Positions 23,542 through 31,408 of a stretch of DNA of 33,852 nucleotides are shown one piece after another. The stretch comes from an uncultured Clostridia bacterium (lineage in GTDB: Bacteria; Bacillota; Clostridia; UBA1381). The notes under the pieces are model-generated. The model saw only the letters and a list, made by a program, of their open reading frames with translations. It made no database searches and had not been told where the DNA came from. The stretch is from the NCBI GenBank assembly GCA_947628515.1, contig CANRAG010000018.1, positions 1 to 33,852 of the forward strand. Reading direction: 5' to 3'. The translations under genes were made by a program, and so were the position numbers. The first letter of the stretch is position 1. Every line of letters begins with the position of its first letter.

Positions 23542-24709
23542 GCGCGATCGTTTTCCCGTCGTTTTTTATAAGAACAACTCTTTTGGGATGGAAAAAGAGC
23601 GTTAGCTGCTTCCTGACCGTTTTGAAAAGAATTGACACGCGCGATACCTTTATACCTCCGCCCGTGCTTCCCGCGCACGCGCCGATAAACATGAGCGCGA
23701 CAAGCACCACGTTAGCTATCATGGGCCAGTTCGGGAAATCGTAGTCGGTCGTAGTGAAGCCGGTGGTCGTTATGATGGACGACACCTGAAAGAACACGTG
23801 TCTGAGCTTATCCGAAAAAGGCATATCGCTAAGCATACCGCGCCCGATTATAGAAACGGTGATAAGCGCGGTCGCGCCCATTATAATTATAAGATAAGTA
23901 CGTACCTCATGCAGCGAAAGCGCCTGACGGAAACGCCGCGCGATAATCAGGAAATAAAAGCTGAAATTCACTCCGAACATCAGCATAAACACTCCGACGA
24001 CCCATTGTATATACGGCGAATAGCCCGCCATGCTGTCGGATTTTATCGCAAAGCCGCCGGTTCCTGCCGTGCCGACCGCCGTTGTTATCGCGTCGAACGC
24101 GGGCATTTTGCCTGCCATGAGAAATACGATTTCAAGCACGGTAAGCCCGAAGTATATGGCGTAGAGCGCGAACGCGGTCTGACGCACCTTCGGCAGGAGC
24201 TTATCCACGGACGGACCGGGACTTTCTGCCTTCATAATATTCATATGCGAGCCGCCCGTCATGGGTATGAGCGCGAGCAGAAAAACGAGCACGCCCATGC
24301 CTCCTATCCAGTGTGTAAAGCTGCGCCAGAAAAGCGAGGCGTGCGACAACGACTCAACATCGTTTAGAATACTCGCGCCCGTTGTGGTAAAGCCCGAAAC
24401 GGTTTCAAATATCGCGTCGGTAAACGAGGGTATCTCGCCGTTAAACACAAACGGCAGACATCCGAAAAAGCTCATAACGAGCCATGAAAGCGCGGTTACG
24501 GCAAAACCTTCACGCGCAAAAAAGGTCATGTTTTCGGGTTTGCGCCTAACTATAAGTATGCCTATGGCTATGGATACGAGAGCCACTATAAGAAACGATG
24601 TTCCGGTGCTCTCGCCGTATATGAGGGATACAATGAACGGAAGCAGCATGAACGCGCCGTCAATATTGAGTATCCAGCCGAGTATATATAATACCGCTCT
24701 GAAATTCAA
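23441..24709 (-). CDS. trkH: TrkH-family potassium uptake protein, N-terminal part (frame broken by 10-bp duplication)
   Basis: This 422-residue frame carries three of the four pore-loop motifs of the Trk/Ktr family: VSGFTTTGASI, VGTAGTGGFAI and ITTTGFTTTDY. It also has many TM helices and the sequence GSTGGGIKVSR before the last repeat. Family-like sequence ends at IMAYIFV, after which about 13 residues are out of frame to a stop at 23441. Start is TTG 24709 with AAAGGAAG upstream; no ATG is available. It begins 21 bases after trkA, the regulatory NAD/ATP-binding subunit that gates it. See the adjacent repeat and the C-terminal part. Confidence 0.88.
   Translation of the reverse strand: MNFRAVLYILGWILNIDGAFMLLPFIVSLIYGESTGTSFLIVALVSIAIGILIVRRKPENMTFFAREGFAVTALSWLVMSFFGCLPFVFNGEIPSFTDAIFETVSGFTTTGASILNDVESLSHASLFWRSFTHWIGGMGVLVFLLALIPMTGGSHMNIMKAESPGPSVDKLLPKVRQTAFALYAIYFGLTVLEIVFLMAGKMPAFDAITTAVGTAGTGGFAIKSDSMAGYSPYIQWVVGVFMLMFGVNFSFYFLIIARRFRQALSLHEVRTYLIIIMGATALITVSIIGRGMLSDMPFSDKLRHVFFQVSSIITTTGFTTTDYDFPNWPMIANVVLVALMFIGACAGSTGGGIKVSRVSILFKTVRKQLTLFFHPKRVVLIKNDGKTIAHETIRSTNVFIMAYIFVYIRVRGVGYPCGVRQL
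23481..23501 (-). repeat. 10-bp tandem duplication breaking trkH
   Basis: TATATTCGTG (minus strand) occurs twice in a row, flanked by a further partial copy TTCGTG. With one copy the gene reads ATG GCG TAT ATA TTC GTG TTC GTG GCG (MAYIFVFVA), the expected TM sequence. With two copies the frame shifts by +1 and terminates. Short tandem duplications of this type arise and revert by replication slippage. Confidence 0.85.
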
Positions 24710-24730
24710 GATGAATACTTCCTTTCTTTC

Positions 24731-26134
24731 TTATCCTAATATGTCGCGTATATTGTCAAATCCCGAATGTGTCGTCACAATAATAACCGTATCGCCGGGC
24801 GCTATGACGTCCGTGCCGCCGGGAATAAACGCGTTCCCGTTTCGTATAACGGAGGCTATGAGCAGATTATCTTTCAGCTTCAAATCCTTTAGCGGGACAT
24901 TCGTATATTCGGCTTCGGTTTCTATTTTAAATTCTATCGCCTCAGCTCTGTCGTCAAAAAGACGGTATACCGTCTCTATATTGCTGCCGATGGAGTTTCG
25001 CTTTGCCCGCACATATGTGCGTATAAGCTCGGCGGTCATAAATCTCGGATACACCACGCTGCCCAGGTCAAGCTCGTTTATGAGCTTGGAGAAATTTATA
25101 TGGTTGACCTTGGTAATCGCCTTTATGCCCGGAGCGACGCGCATCGCGTAAAGGGACAGGATTATGTTTTCCTCATCAAGCCCCGTAAGCGGTATTACCG
25201 CGTCCGTGCCGGATAAATTTTCCTGTTGCAGAAGGGATTCGTCCGCCCCGTCGCCGTTTACGATTACCACGCTCGATGGCAAAAGCTCGTGAAGCTCGTT
25301 GCAGCGGGCTATGTCGGATTCGATAATCTTTACCGATATTCCCGACTGTATGAGATATTTCGCAAGATAAAAGGACGTTTTTCCGCCGCCTATTATCATG
25401 GCGGAGTTTATACGGTGGCCGCCCAGACCTATCTTTCGGAAAAATCTGTCCGCCTCCTTCGGAGCGCCGATAATTGACGCTACATCGCCCTCTCGCAGCC
25501 TGAACCGTCCGTTGGGGATTATAAGCTCATCGCCGCGCTCGACGGCGCAGAACAGCACCTTGAACCCGTCCTTGTTCTGGAAATCCATGAGCGACATTTT
25601 GCAGAGAATACAGTCACCGGGGATTTTAAATTTAATCATGTCAACGGAGCCTTTTGCAAACGCGTTTACCGATATTGCGGAGGGGAAGTGCAGTATGCGG
25701 TTTATTTCACGCGCGGCCTCGAATTCGGGGTTTATAATCATGGATATGTCAAGCTTATCGCGCAGATACAAAAGCTCGCCCTCATAATCGGGCGTTCTTA
25801 CGCGAGCTATCGCGGAGCAGTTGCCGACCTTTTTCGCGAGCGTGCAGCAAAGCAGATTAAGCTCGTCAGAATCCGTAACGGCAATAATCAAATCGGCCGA
25901 TTCTATACCCGCGTCCATAAGCGTGCTGTAGCTTGACCCGTTGCCCACAATACCCATAATATCATAGGTGGTTGAAAGTCTGCTTACCAGCTCTCCGTTT
26001 TTGTCGATTATTGTGACATTGTTACCCTCCGCGGTCAGCTTATCCGCAAGGGTGGAGCCAACCTTGCCTGCCCCGACTATAATTATATTCAGCGCCTTTT
26101 CACGGGACATTCTGAACTTATCAAATACTGACAT
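24731..26134 (-). CDS. trkA: Trk potassium transport regulatory subunit TrkA
   Basis: This 467-residue cytoplasmic protein has two tandem RCK_N/RCK_C units. The first Rossmann fold has IIIVGAGKVGSTLADKL and ends strand 2 in VTIIDKN. The second has AMIIGGGKTSFYLAKYL, with Ser replacing the third glycine, and VKIIESD. Each is followed by an RCK_C domain (for example PNGRFRLREGDVASIIGA and VIAPGDTVIIVTTHSG). TrkA binds NAD(H)/ATP and gates TrkH. AGGAGG lies 9 bases upstream of the ATG, and a promoter is at 26161-26189. If TrkH is truly truncated, TrkA has no partner in this window. Confidence 0.95.
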   Translation of the reverse strand: MSVFDKFRMSREKALNIIIVGAGKVGSTLADKLTAEGNNVTIIDKNGELVSRLSTTYDIMGIVGNGSSYSTLMDAGIESADLIIAVTDSDELNLLCCTLAKKVGNCSAIARVRTPDYEGELLYLRDKLDISMIINPEFEAAREINRILHFPSAISVNAFAKGSVDMIKFKIPGDCILCKMSLMDFQNKDGFKVLFCAVERGDELIIPNGRFRLREGDVASIIGAPKEADRFFRKIGLGGHRINSAMIIGGGKTSFYLAKYLIQSGISVKIIESDIARCNELHELLPSSVVIVNGDGADESLLQQENLSGTDAVIPLTGLDEENIILSLYAMRVAPGIKAITKVNHINFSKLINELDLGSVVYPRFMTAELIRTYVRAKRNSIGSNIETVYRLFDDRAEAIEFKIETEAEYTNVPLKDLKLKDNLLIASVIRNGNAFIPGGTDVIAPGDTVIIVTTHSGFDNIRDILG

Positions 26135-26160
26135 CCCAATACCCTCCTCATCATATCCCT

Positions 26161-26189
26161 ATTGTAACATAACACATCCGAAAATTCAA
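26161..26189 (-). promoter_or_regulatory. SigA promoter of the trkA operon
   Basis: On the minus strand TTGAAT (26189-26184) and TACAAT (26166-26161) are separated by exactly 17 bases, giving a leader of about 20 bases. The leader is too short for a c-di-AMP (ydaO) riboswitch, which controls some potassium operons. Confidence 0.7.
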
Positions 26190-26301
26190 TATGTTTTTTG
26201 AAAAATACATACGTGCCGCGCATTTGAAATACAGTACTCCGTTTCGGTAAACTGCCCGACAGATAAAGCCCTTCGGGTTTTTGTCCCGTACAAAAACCAT
26301 G

Positions 26302-26330
26302 TTGACGGAACGGGAAAATTATGTTAAAAT
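26302..26330 (+). promoter_or_regulatory. SigA promoter of the alpha/beta hydrolase gene
   Basis: TTGACG (26302-26307) and TAAAAT (26325-26330) are separated by 17 bases, diverging from the trkA promoter about 110 bases away. Confidence 0.7.
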
Positions 26331-26364
26331 AATATTACGATAATATCAAAATGGAGTGAAGATA

Positions 26365-27129
26365 ATGGAAATAAGTATAAAACGCGACGGACTTACGCTT
26401 CGCGGTGAACTGCTAAAGCCGGACGACGTGGAGAAGTGTCCGGTCGCGATTATATTTCACGGTATAATGTCAAGCTGCGGCAGGGACAAAGACAGTATGT
26501 TTTACCGCATAGCGCATGAGCTGCTCGCGCATAAAATCGCGTCGGTAAGATTTGACTTTAACGGCCACGGGCAAAGCGACGGAGGATTCGAGGATATGAG
26601 CGTGCTAAGCGAGCTTCTTGACGCGTCAAAGATAATAGACTACGTCAGAAATCAGCCGTTTACCGAGGACATTTATATAATAGGCCACAGCCAGGGCGGA
26701 CTGGTGGGGAGCATGAGCGCGGGGTATTACCGCGAGTATGTCTCAAAGCTTGTAATGCTTGCTCCGGCGGCGACGATCAAGGACGACGCGCAGATGGGTT
26801 CATGCTTCGGTTCAAGGTATGACACGTATTATACGCCCGAACACAAGATGTTAAGAGATTTGGAAAATAATAAATACCTTCTCGGCAATTTCTATATGCG
26901 CTCTGCCCGGACTCTGCCCGTATACGAGACTGCGCGGATGTTCGAAGGAGCGACGCTTATAATCCACGGCACGGCGGACCCGGCTGTGGGAATGATAGGC
27001 TCTGAGCGGTATAAGCGCTGCATGGACAATGTAACTCTCGAACGCATAAAGGGCGAGGGGCACGGGTTTGAAAATTCGCTTGATTACGTAGTTGGCCGCG
27101 TGACAGATTTCTGCGTAACGGGGCGATGA
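26365..27129 (+). CDS. Alpha/beta hydrolase (S33/feruloyl-esterase-like serine hydrolase)
   Basis: This 254-residue cytoplasmic protein has a complete predicted triad: nucleophile S109 in GHSQGG, acid D205 in HGTADPAV and base H233 in GEGHGFEN. An oxyanion region (FHGIMSS) and RFDFNGHGQSDG typical of this class precede them. The cap region is small. Homologues of this type include cinnamoyl/feruloyl esterases of gut bacteria and general acyl esterases; the substrate cannot be assigned. ATG 26365 is preferred over GTG 26356 because GGAG lies 8 bases upstream of the ATG. It is transcribed alone, toward the phospho-signalling cluster, with no clear terminator after it. Confidence 0.88.
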   Translation: MEISIKRDGLTLRGELLKPDDVEKCPVAIIFHGIMSSCGRDKDSMFYRIAHELLAHKIASVRFDFNGHGQSDGGFEDMSVLSELLDASKIIDYVRNQPFTEDIYIIGHSQGGLVGSMSAGYYREYVSKLVMLAPAATIKDDAQMGSCFGSRYDTYYTPEHKMLRDLENNKYLLGNFYMRSARTLPVYETARMFEGATLIIHGTADPAVGMIGSERYKRCMDNVTLERIKGEGHGFENSLDYVVGRVTDFCVTGR

Positions 27130-27170
27130 ACCGTTTCGTCAAAAAATATCCAAAAAAATCAAATTATCAC

Positions 27171-27199
27171 TTGAAAAATTTGTTCAAATGTGGTAAAAT
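27171..27199 (+). promoter_or_regulatory. Distal promoter of the phospho-signalling cluster
   Basis: TTGAAA (27171-27176) and TAAAAT (27194-27199) are separated by 17 bases. A small inverted repeat, TTGAA...TTCAA, covers the -35 box and part of the spacer and could be an operator. Confidence 0.55.
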
Positions 27200-27280
27200 G
27201 AATTAGTATAGGTTTCGGGCAACAATAGCTTACGACTACTGCAAATGAGGAAATAAAACCGACCGGACACGGTTTATATG

Positions 27281-27289
27281 TGTTATAAT
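27281..27289 (+). promoter_or_regulatory. Proximal extended -10 promoter of the phospho-signalling cluster
   Basis: TGTTATAAT is a perfect extended -10 element (TG, one base, TATAAT) about 50 bases upstream of the first gene. The -35 position (27261-27266) is poor, as is common for extended -10 promoters. Confidence 0.5.
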
Positions 27290-27340
27290 AGAATTATAGC
27301 AGGATACAAATCAATGTCAGAACAATGAGGCGGATATTTT

Positions 27341-28771
27341 ATGGGAAACACAACATTTTTCAAAAAAATCAAATATGACGCGAAGGGTATAACGTGGAGG
27401 GAAATTTTCTCAGAGAGCTTTAAAAAACATAGCAGAGACGAACTGGAGCATGCTCTTAGCGCGGGTACCGTACATAACCGCGCTACGGAACATGATATGC
27501 TTTCAAAATGGAGCAAGCCGTGGATATGGTTTCCGGCAATGATCATAGGCCTTGTTCTTGTGGCGGTCGTCATTGTTTCGTATTTCGTCACCAAGGATTT
27601 TTTTCAGACCGTGGCGATGCAGATGATGGTATGCGCAATTCCGGCGTTTGTTGTTCCTTTGGTGCTTATGATTTTTATGTGGGAGCTTAACATACCCAAG
27701 AATATATCAATATTTGAATGCTTTTTCTTCTGGATTTTCGGCGGAGTGGTATCGCTTACGCTGGTAGGCTTTTTTGATCTTATCGGCCAGCATATGCCCG
27801 AATTTTTGCAGCCGCCGTTTAATGAGGAGCCGTCAAAGCTTATTGCCGCGATTATCATTCTTGCCTACATTAAGCGGACAAGAAAAATTTACGGTATAAC
27901 AGGGCTTGTGGTCGGCGCATGTGTGGGCGCGGGGTTTGCGGCGTTTGAGTCGATGCAGTACGCGTTCTCCATCTATCTCAACGGCGGCTCCGCCGGAGAT
28001 GTGATGAATACGCTGTTTATAAGAGTATTCACGGCGTTTGGAGGCCATGTTGTATTCTGTTCATTGTATACGGCGGGGCTCGCGTACAGTATGAAGAATT
28101 CCAAATTCAGCTTTGATGCGTTTTTCAGCCCGATGTTTCTCGGAGCCTTTTGTGTAAGCTTTATACTGCATATGATATGGGATTTGCAAGGCGACTTTTG
28201 CATGTTCATCGTTAAGCAGCTTTACGCGAACAGCGTTGATATAAATTCGGCATCGGCTGCGTTAAGGGTGCTTATGTACATAAGTATGGCTGTTCTTATA
28301 GCCCTGTTTTGGATAATTATGCTTATAATGGTTAATAAGTGTCTTAAACAGGTGGTGGCGGTGGGGCGCTACAGCCATGATGAATATTTGCGCGAGCATA
28401 TGAGATATGCGCGGGAAGGCGGCAACGGCTCCAAACCCGCGGCAATTAGCGCGGGAACGCTTATGATATTGGCGTTAAACGGGCCTTTAAAGGGCTCGGC
28501 ATGGAAAACATCCGGAGGGCGGCTTACAATAGGTAGGTCGAGTTCAAGCATGGTAAGGCTTCCGCAGAACATGAGCGGAATAAGCCGCAGCCATTGCGTT
28601 ATAACAGGCAATCGCGGGGGTTGGATGATCCACGATTTAAACTCATCCTACGGCACATTTGTAAACGGACACAGGGTTGCGTCGGGCACGGCTTACAGAA
28701 TAAATAACGGCGATATTATACAGCTTGCGGGCGCAAAGAATTCGTTCAGGGTTATAATTGCCGCTATTTAG
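27341..28771 (+). CDS. PrsW-family intramembrane metalloprotease fused to a C-terminal FHA domain
   Basis: The protein is 476 residues. A cytoplasmic N-terminal segment of ~65 residues is followed by about eight TM helices. The four PrsW motifs are present in order: E162-E163-P-S-K166, FAAFE203, H236 in FGGHVVF and H277 in LHMIWD. After the last helix (about 315-337) and a linker of about 40 residues comes an FHA domain (about 378-476) with IGR399S, GIS415-R-S-H418 and a DLNSSYGTFVNG segment, all pThr-binding positions intact. PrsW cleaves an anti-sigma factor (RsiW) in Bacillus; no anti-sigma or sigma gene is visible here. The fusion suggests that protease location or activity depends on a phosphoprotein made by the nearby kinase. 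A GAGG site precedes the ATG. Confidence 0.9.
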   Translation: MGNTTFFKKIKYDAKGITWREIFSESFKKHSRDELEHALSAGTVHNRATEHDMLSKWSKPWIWFPAMIIGLVLVAVVIVSYFVTKDFFQTVAMQMMVCAIPAFVVPLVLMIFMWELNIPKNISIFECFFFWIFGGVVSLTLVGFFDLIGQHMPEFLQPPFNEEPSKLIAAIIILAYIKRTRKIYGITGLVVGACVGAGFAAFESMQYAFSIYLNGGSAGDVMNTLFIRVFTAFGGHVVFCSLYTAGLAYSMKNSKFSFDAFFSPMFLGAFCVSFILHMIWDLQGDFCMFIVKQLYANSVDINSASAALRVLMYISMAVLIALFWIIMLIMVNKCLKQVVAVGRYSHDEYLREHMRYAREGGNGSKPAAISAGTLMILALNGPLKGSAWKTSGGRLTIGRSSSSMVRLPQNMSGISRSHCVITGNRGGWMIHDLNSSYGTFVNGHRVASGTAYRINNGDIIQLAGAKNSFRVIIAAI

Positions 28772-28938
28772 CTATGAAGCGATAACTGTGCGTTATTATG
28801 CCGTTTGTTTGCGAAATTGCAAAGCCGGACGCGCAGTATTCCTTAATATATCGGGATAGGTGAAATGTACCCGACAATCAGATAAATCGCAAGGCTTTAT
28901 TCACGGACGGCAATTAAAGTTGTAAGGAGGATGTGTAT

Positions 28939-30135
28939 ATGAAATCCATTAAAAGATTTTTGGCGGGCGCGGCGGTGGCGCTCGCGGCGGTTACTGTGCC
29001 GCTTTCGGCGTTTGCCAAATCGGATTATGCGGCAATTATTACCGCCATTGATTCCACGGGCGGAGCGGTGTTTCAGGAACCGGTGGCGATAACGCCCGCA
29101 GGCGAGGGCAAGTTCAATATTATCTCGAACTATAAGCCGACCGGAGACGAGGCGGATGTAACGTTTGAAGACGTCTACGATCAGTATAAACCGGTTAAAG
29201 AGGGGGAAGGATACGTAGTCACGATCAACGAGCAGGATCCGGCGTCAAAGCTGGAAACAATAAAACCGGAGCCTAAAATGGCGGTTGTTATAAACTATGT
29301 AACCTATGACAGCCGTCCGGCGGAGTTTCAGACGACAATATCCGACACACAATCGGCTAACGGTGAAATAAATGTTACACTTGAAAAACTGCCGGACGAT
29401 ATGTATACGGAAAGCGGTTATGCATCGGTAATGACACAGGGAAACCGACTTGCCGCCATACTTAACGTTAAGGACGGAACGGCATATGCCGACTGGTCCT
29501 CCGGTATTTGGAATGTGTTTGATAAGTATAAATGGTTCATCATAGGCGGAGGCGCGGTTCTGGTTGCTTTGATAGCAATGCTTATAGTTATTCTGTCAAA
29601 GAATAAGAGCGGGCAGATACCCTCAGCACCGGGAGGACAGTATATAGACGGCGCCGGATTTGACGGATTTGGCAACAATCTCGAAGGCGGATTTGATACT
29701 GGCTATAACGGCGATGATTACGCGGAGAATTTTAACGGCAATAACGTTGATGTTGATTTTGCGACAACGAACGGCGGAGGAATGCAGGCTGATTTGTCTT
29801 CAGACAATGTACCGCCGAATATTTCGGGCGCTATAAGCGTAAAGGGCTTTGGCGGAAGGATGGACGGCAGAATATATAATTTTGACGGATATGAAATGAG
29901 CTTCGGGCGTTCAAGAAGCAATACGGTCATATATCCGGAGGACACAAAGGGAGTAAGCCGTCATCATTGCAGACTCTTTATGAATAACGGACAACTCATG
30001 CTTGTTGACGATGGCTCAACCTACGGCACCTTTGTTAAGGGTAAGGGCAGGCTTACTCCGAACGTGCCTGTACCGATAACGCGCGGCGAGGCGTTCTATA
30101 TAGGCGACAAGCGAAACAAGTTTGTTGTCGGATAG
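28939..30135 (+). CDS. Single-pass membrane protein with unknown ectodomain and intact cytoplasmic FHA domain
   Basis: The protein is 398 residues. It has a signal peptide (to about residue 26, cleavage near SAFA-K), an ectodomain of about 170 residues of mostly beta character that I do not recognise, a TM helix at about 193-217 and a Gly/Asn/Asp-rich cytoplasmic linker of about 70 residues. The C-terminal FHA domain has FGR324S, VS340-R-H-H343-C and DDGSTYGTFVKG, so phosphothreonine binding should be intact. ATG 28939 follows AAGGAGG (28924-28930). The 167-base gap before it holds only a minor hairpin (TTTGC/GCAAA) and no clear terminator. The layout (outside sensor, inside pThr reader) is shared with the next gene, so they may act as a pair. 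Confidence 0.87.
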   Translation: MKSIKRFLAGAAVALAAVTVPLSAFAKSDYAAIITAIDSTGGAVFQEPVAITPAGEGKFNIISNYKPTGDEADVTFEDVYDQYKPVKEGEGYVVTINEQDPASKLETIKPEPKMAVVINYVTYDSRPAEFQTTISDTQSANGEINVTLEKLPDDMYTESGYASVMTQGNRLAAILNVKDGTAYADWSSGIWNVFDKYKWFIIGGGAVLVALIAMLIVILSKNKSGQIPSAPGGQYIDGAGFDGFGNNLEGGFDTGYNGDDYAENFNGNNVDVDFATTNGGGMQADLSSDNVPPNISGAISVKGFGGRMDGRIYNFDGYEMSFGRSRSNTVIYPEDTKGVSRHHCRLFMNNGQLMLVDDGSTYGTFVKGKGRLTPNVPVPITRGEAFYIGDKRNKFVVG

Positions 30136-30148
30136 AGGGATGGTTATT

Positions 30149-31387
30149 ATGGGAAGAACTAAAAGAATTTCGGCGGCGTTTGCCGCGGCGTTTGTAATAA
30201 CGGTTGCCGCGGCGCCATGCTGCGGCCGCGCATCCGGTCAGTTTGAACACATAGGAAAACTCAAGTGGATAAGCGGGTCGGGAGAAAAATACATATCACC
30301 CGCTGTGGCTTTGCAGCTCGACGACGGCGCCGTAACGATTATAACAAACCATTCGTATACCGACGGGGAGCGGGAATTTGGATATGAGATAAACAAATCC
30401 ACATACTCGGTAACATACGATGCGCAAAATCAGACATATCATGCTGAAATGAATGTTGACGAAAAGGCGGTGCTTTCAACAGCCACGCCGGAAAGGGACG
30501 GCAATTACAGCTTGTGTTGTTTATACGATGTCCCGGAGGGCTTTGACTATCACGAGCTTTCGGTGTCCGTTGACGCCGTAGATACAAGCGAGGACGGCAC
30601 GGTTGTTTTCAGCTACAAGCTTAACGACGAGGTCAACGGTGAGATGCGTTATCCGGCGGCGGTTATAAATAAAGAGGGAGAATGTGTCGGTATTCAATAC
30701 AATTCAACCGTAAGCTGTGTCGCGCCGTGGGCGGATGCCGCTGCGGTGGAAGCGAATAAGCCTTCAAACCGATTGGAGACAATCAAGGGGTTTCTGAAAA
30801 ATATTCCCCTGCTGCCGGCAATTGTGGCCGCGGTTATATTATTACTCGGAGCGGTAACGTCCGTTATAATACTTATAAAGGGCAGAAAGAAAAATAAACA
30901 CGTCAGAGCGGAATTACCCGGCACAGACGGCGCGCGGCCCGCAAAGCGCCGTAGAAAACCGGCTTCAGGAAAGGACGCGGCAGGCGCGGGTTTGGTAAAC
31001 AGTGAAAATCAATCGCATACTTCAGTACCCAACAAAGAGTCGAGCGTAGAGCGCGCGCCGCAAACAGATGTGATCCCGACGGGGATACATATTTTATGCG
31101 AAGAAGGTCCGATGGCGGGAACCCGATACACCTTTAACGGCGATGATATAACATTCGGCACATCTCCGACAGCTACCGTGGCATTTGAGCCGGAGACACC
31201 GGGAGTCGCGCCAATTCATTGTAAAATTACGATGAAAAACGGCTGTATTGCGATTGAAGATATGGATTCGGAAGATGGCACATTTATTGATGACGGTACC
31301 CGTCTTATGCAAAACGAATTCATAGCGGTAAGAAGCGGCATGGTATTTCGGTTTGGAACAGACCGATACAAATTTAAAATAAATTAA
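30149..31387 (+). CDS. Single-pass membrane protein with unknown ectodomain and degenerate FHA domain
   Basis: The protein is 412 residues: a signal peptide (GRTKRISAAFAAAFVITVAAA), an ectodomain of about 180 residues with two adjacent cysteines (SLCCLYD), a TM helix near 230-252, a basic linker and a C-terminal FHA-like domain. The FHA fold is recognisable (TRYTFNGDDITFG, IHCKITMKNG, DMDSEDGTFIDDG). However, the phosphate-binding Arg is Thr338 and the Ser-Arg pair is Ala354-Pro355; only H357 is kept. It probably cannot bind pThr canonically and may be a structural or competing partner. PAAVINKEGECVGIQ in the ectodomain faintly resembles a trypsin-like barrel strand, but no catalytic triad is seen. 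The gene starts 13 bases after its neighbour. Confidence 0.83.
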   Translation: MGRTKRISAAFAAAFVITVAAAPCCGRASGQFEHIGKLKWISGSGEKYISPAVALQLDDGAVTIITNHSYTDGEREFGYEINKSTYSVTYDAQNQTYHAEMNVDEKAVLSTATPERDGNYSLCCLYDVPEGFDYHELSVSVDAVDTSEDGTVVFSYKLNDEVNGEMRYPAAVINKEGECVGIQYNSTVSCVAPWADAAAVEANKPSNRLETIKGFLKNIPLLPAIVAAVILLLGAVTSVIILIKGRKKNKHVRAELPGTDGARPAKRRRKPASGKDAAGAGLVNSENQSHTSVPNKESSVERAPQTDVIPTGIHILCEEGPMAGTRYTFNGDDITFGTSPTATVAFEPETPGVAPIHCKITMKNGCIAIEDMDSEDGTFIDDGTRLMQNEFIAVRSGMVFRFGTDRYKFKIN

Positions 31388-31408
31388 AAATTTCAGGAGG
31401 AAAAAATT

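Noticed and set aside
26265..26282. GCCC-TTC-GGG followed by Ts, resembling a terminator
   Set aside because: The stem is only three to four pairs and it lies between two divergent promoters, where no transcript would need to end.
28772..28938. Possible terminator or regulatory RNA between the PrsW-FHA gene and the next
   Set aside because: Only a 5-base stem (TTTGC/GCAAA) without a T-run is visible, so there is nothing to support termination.
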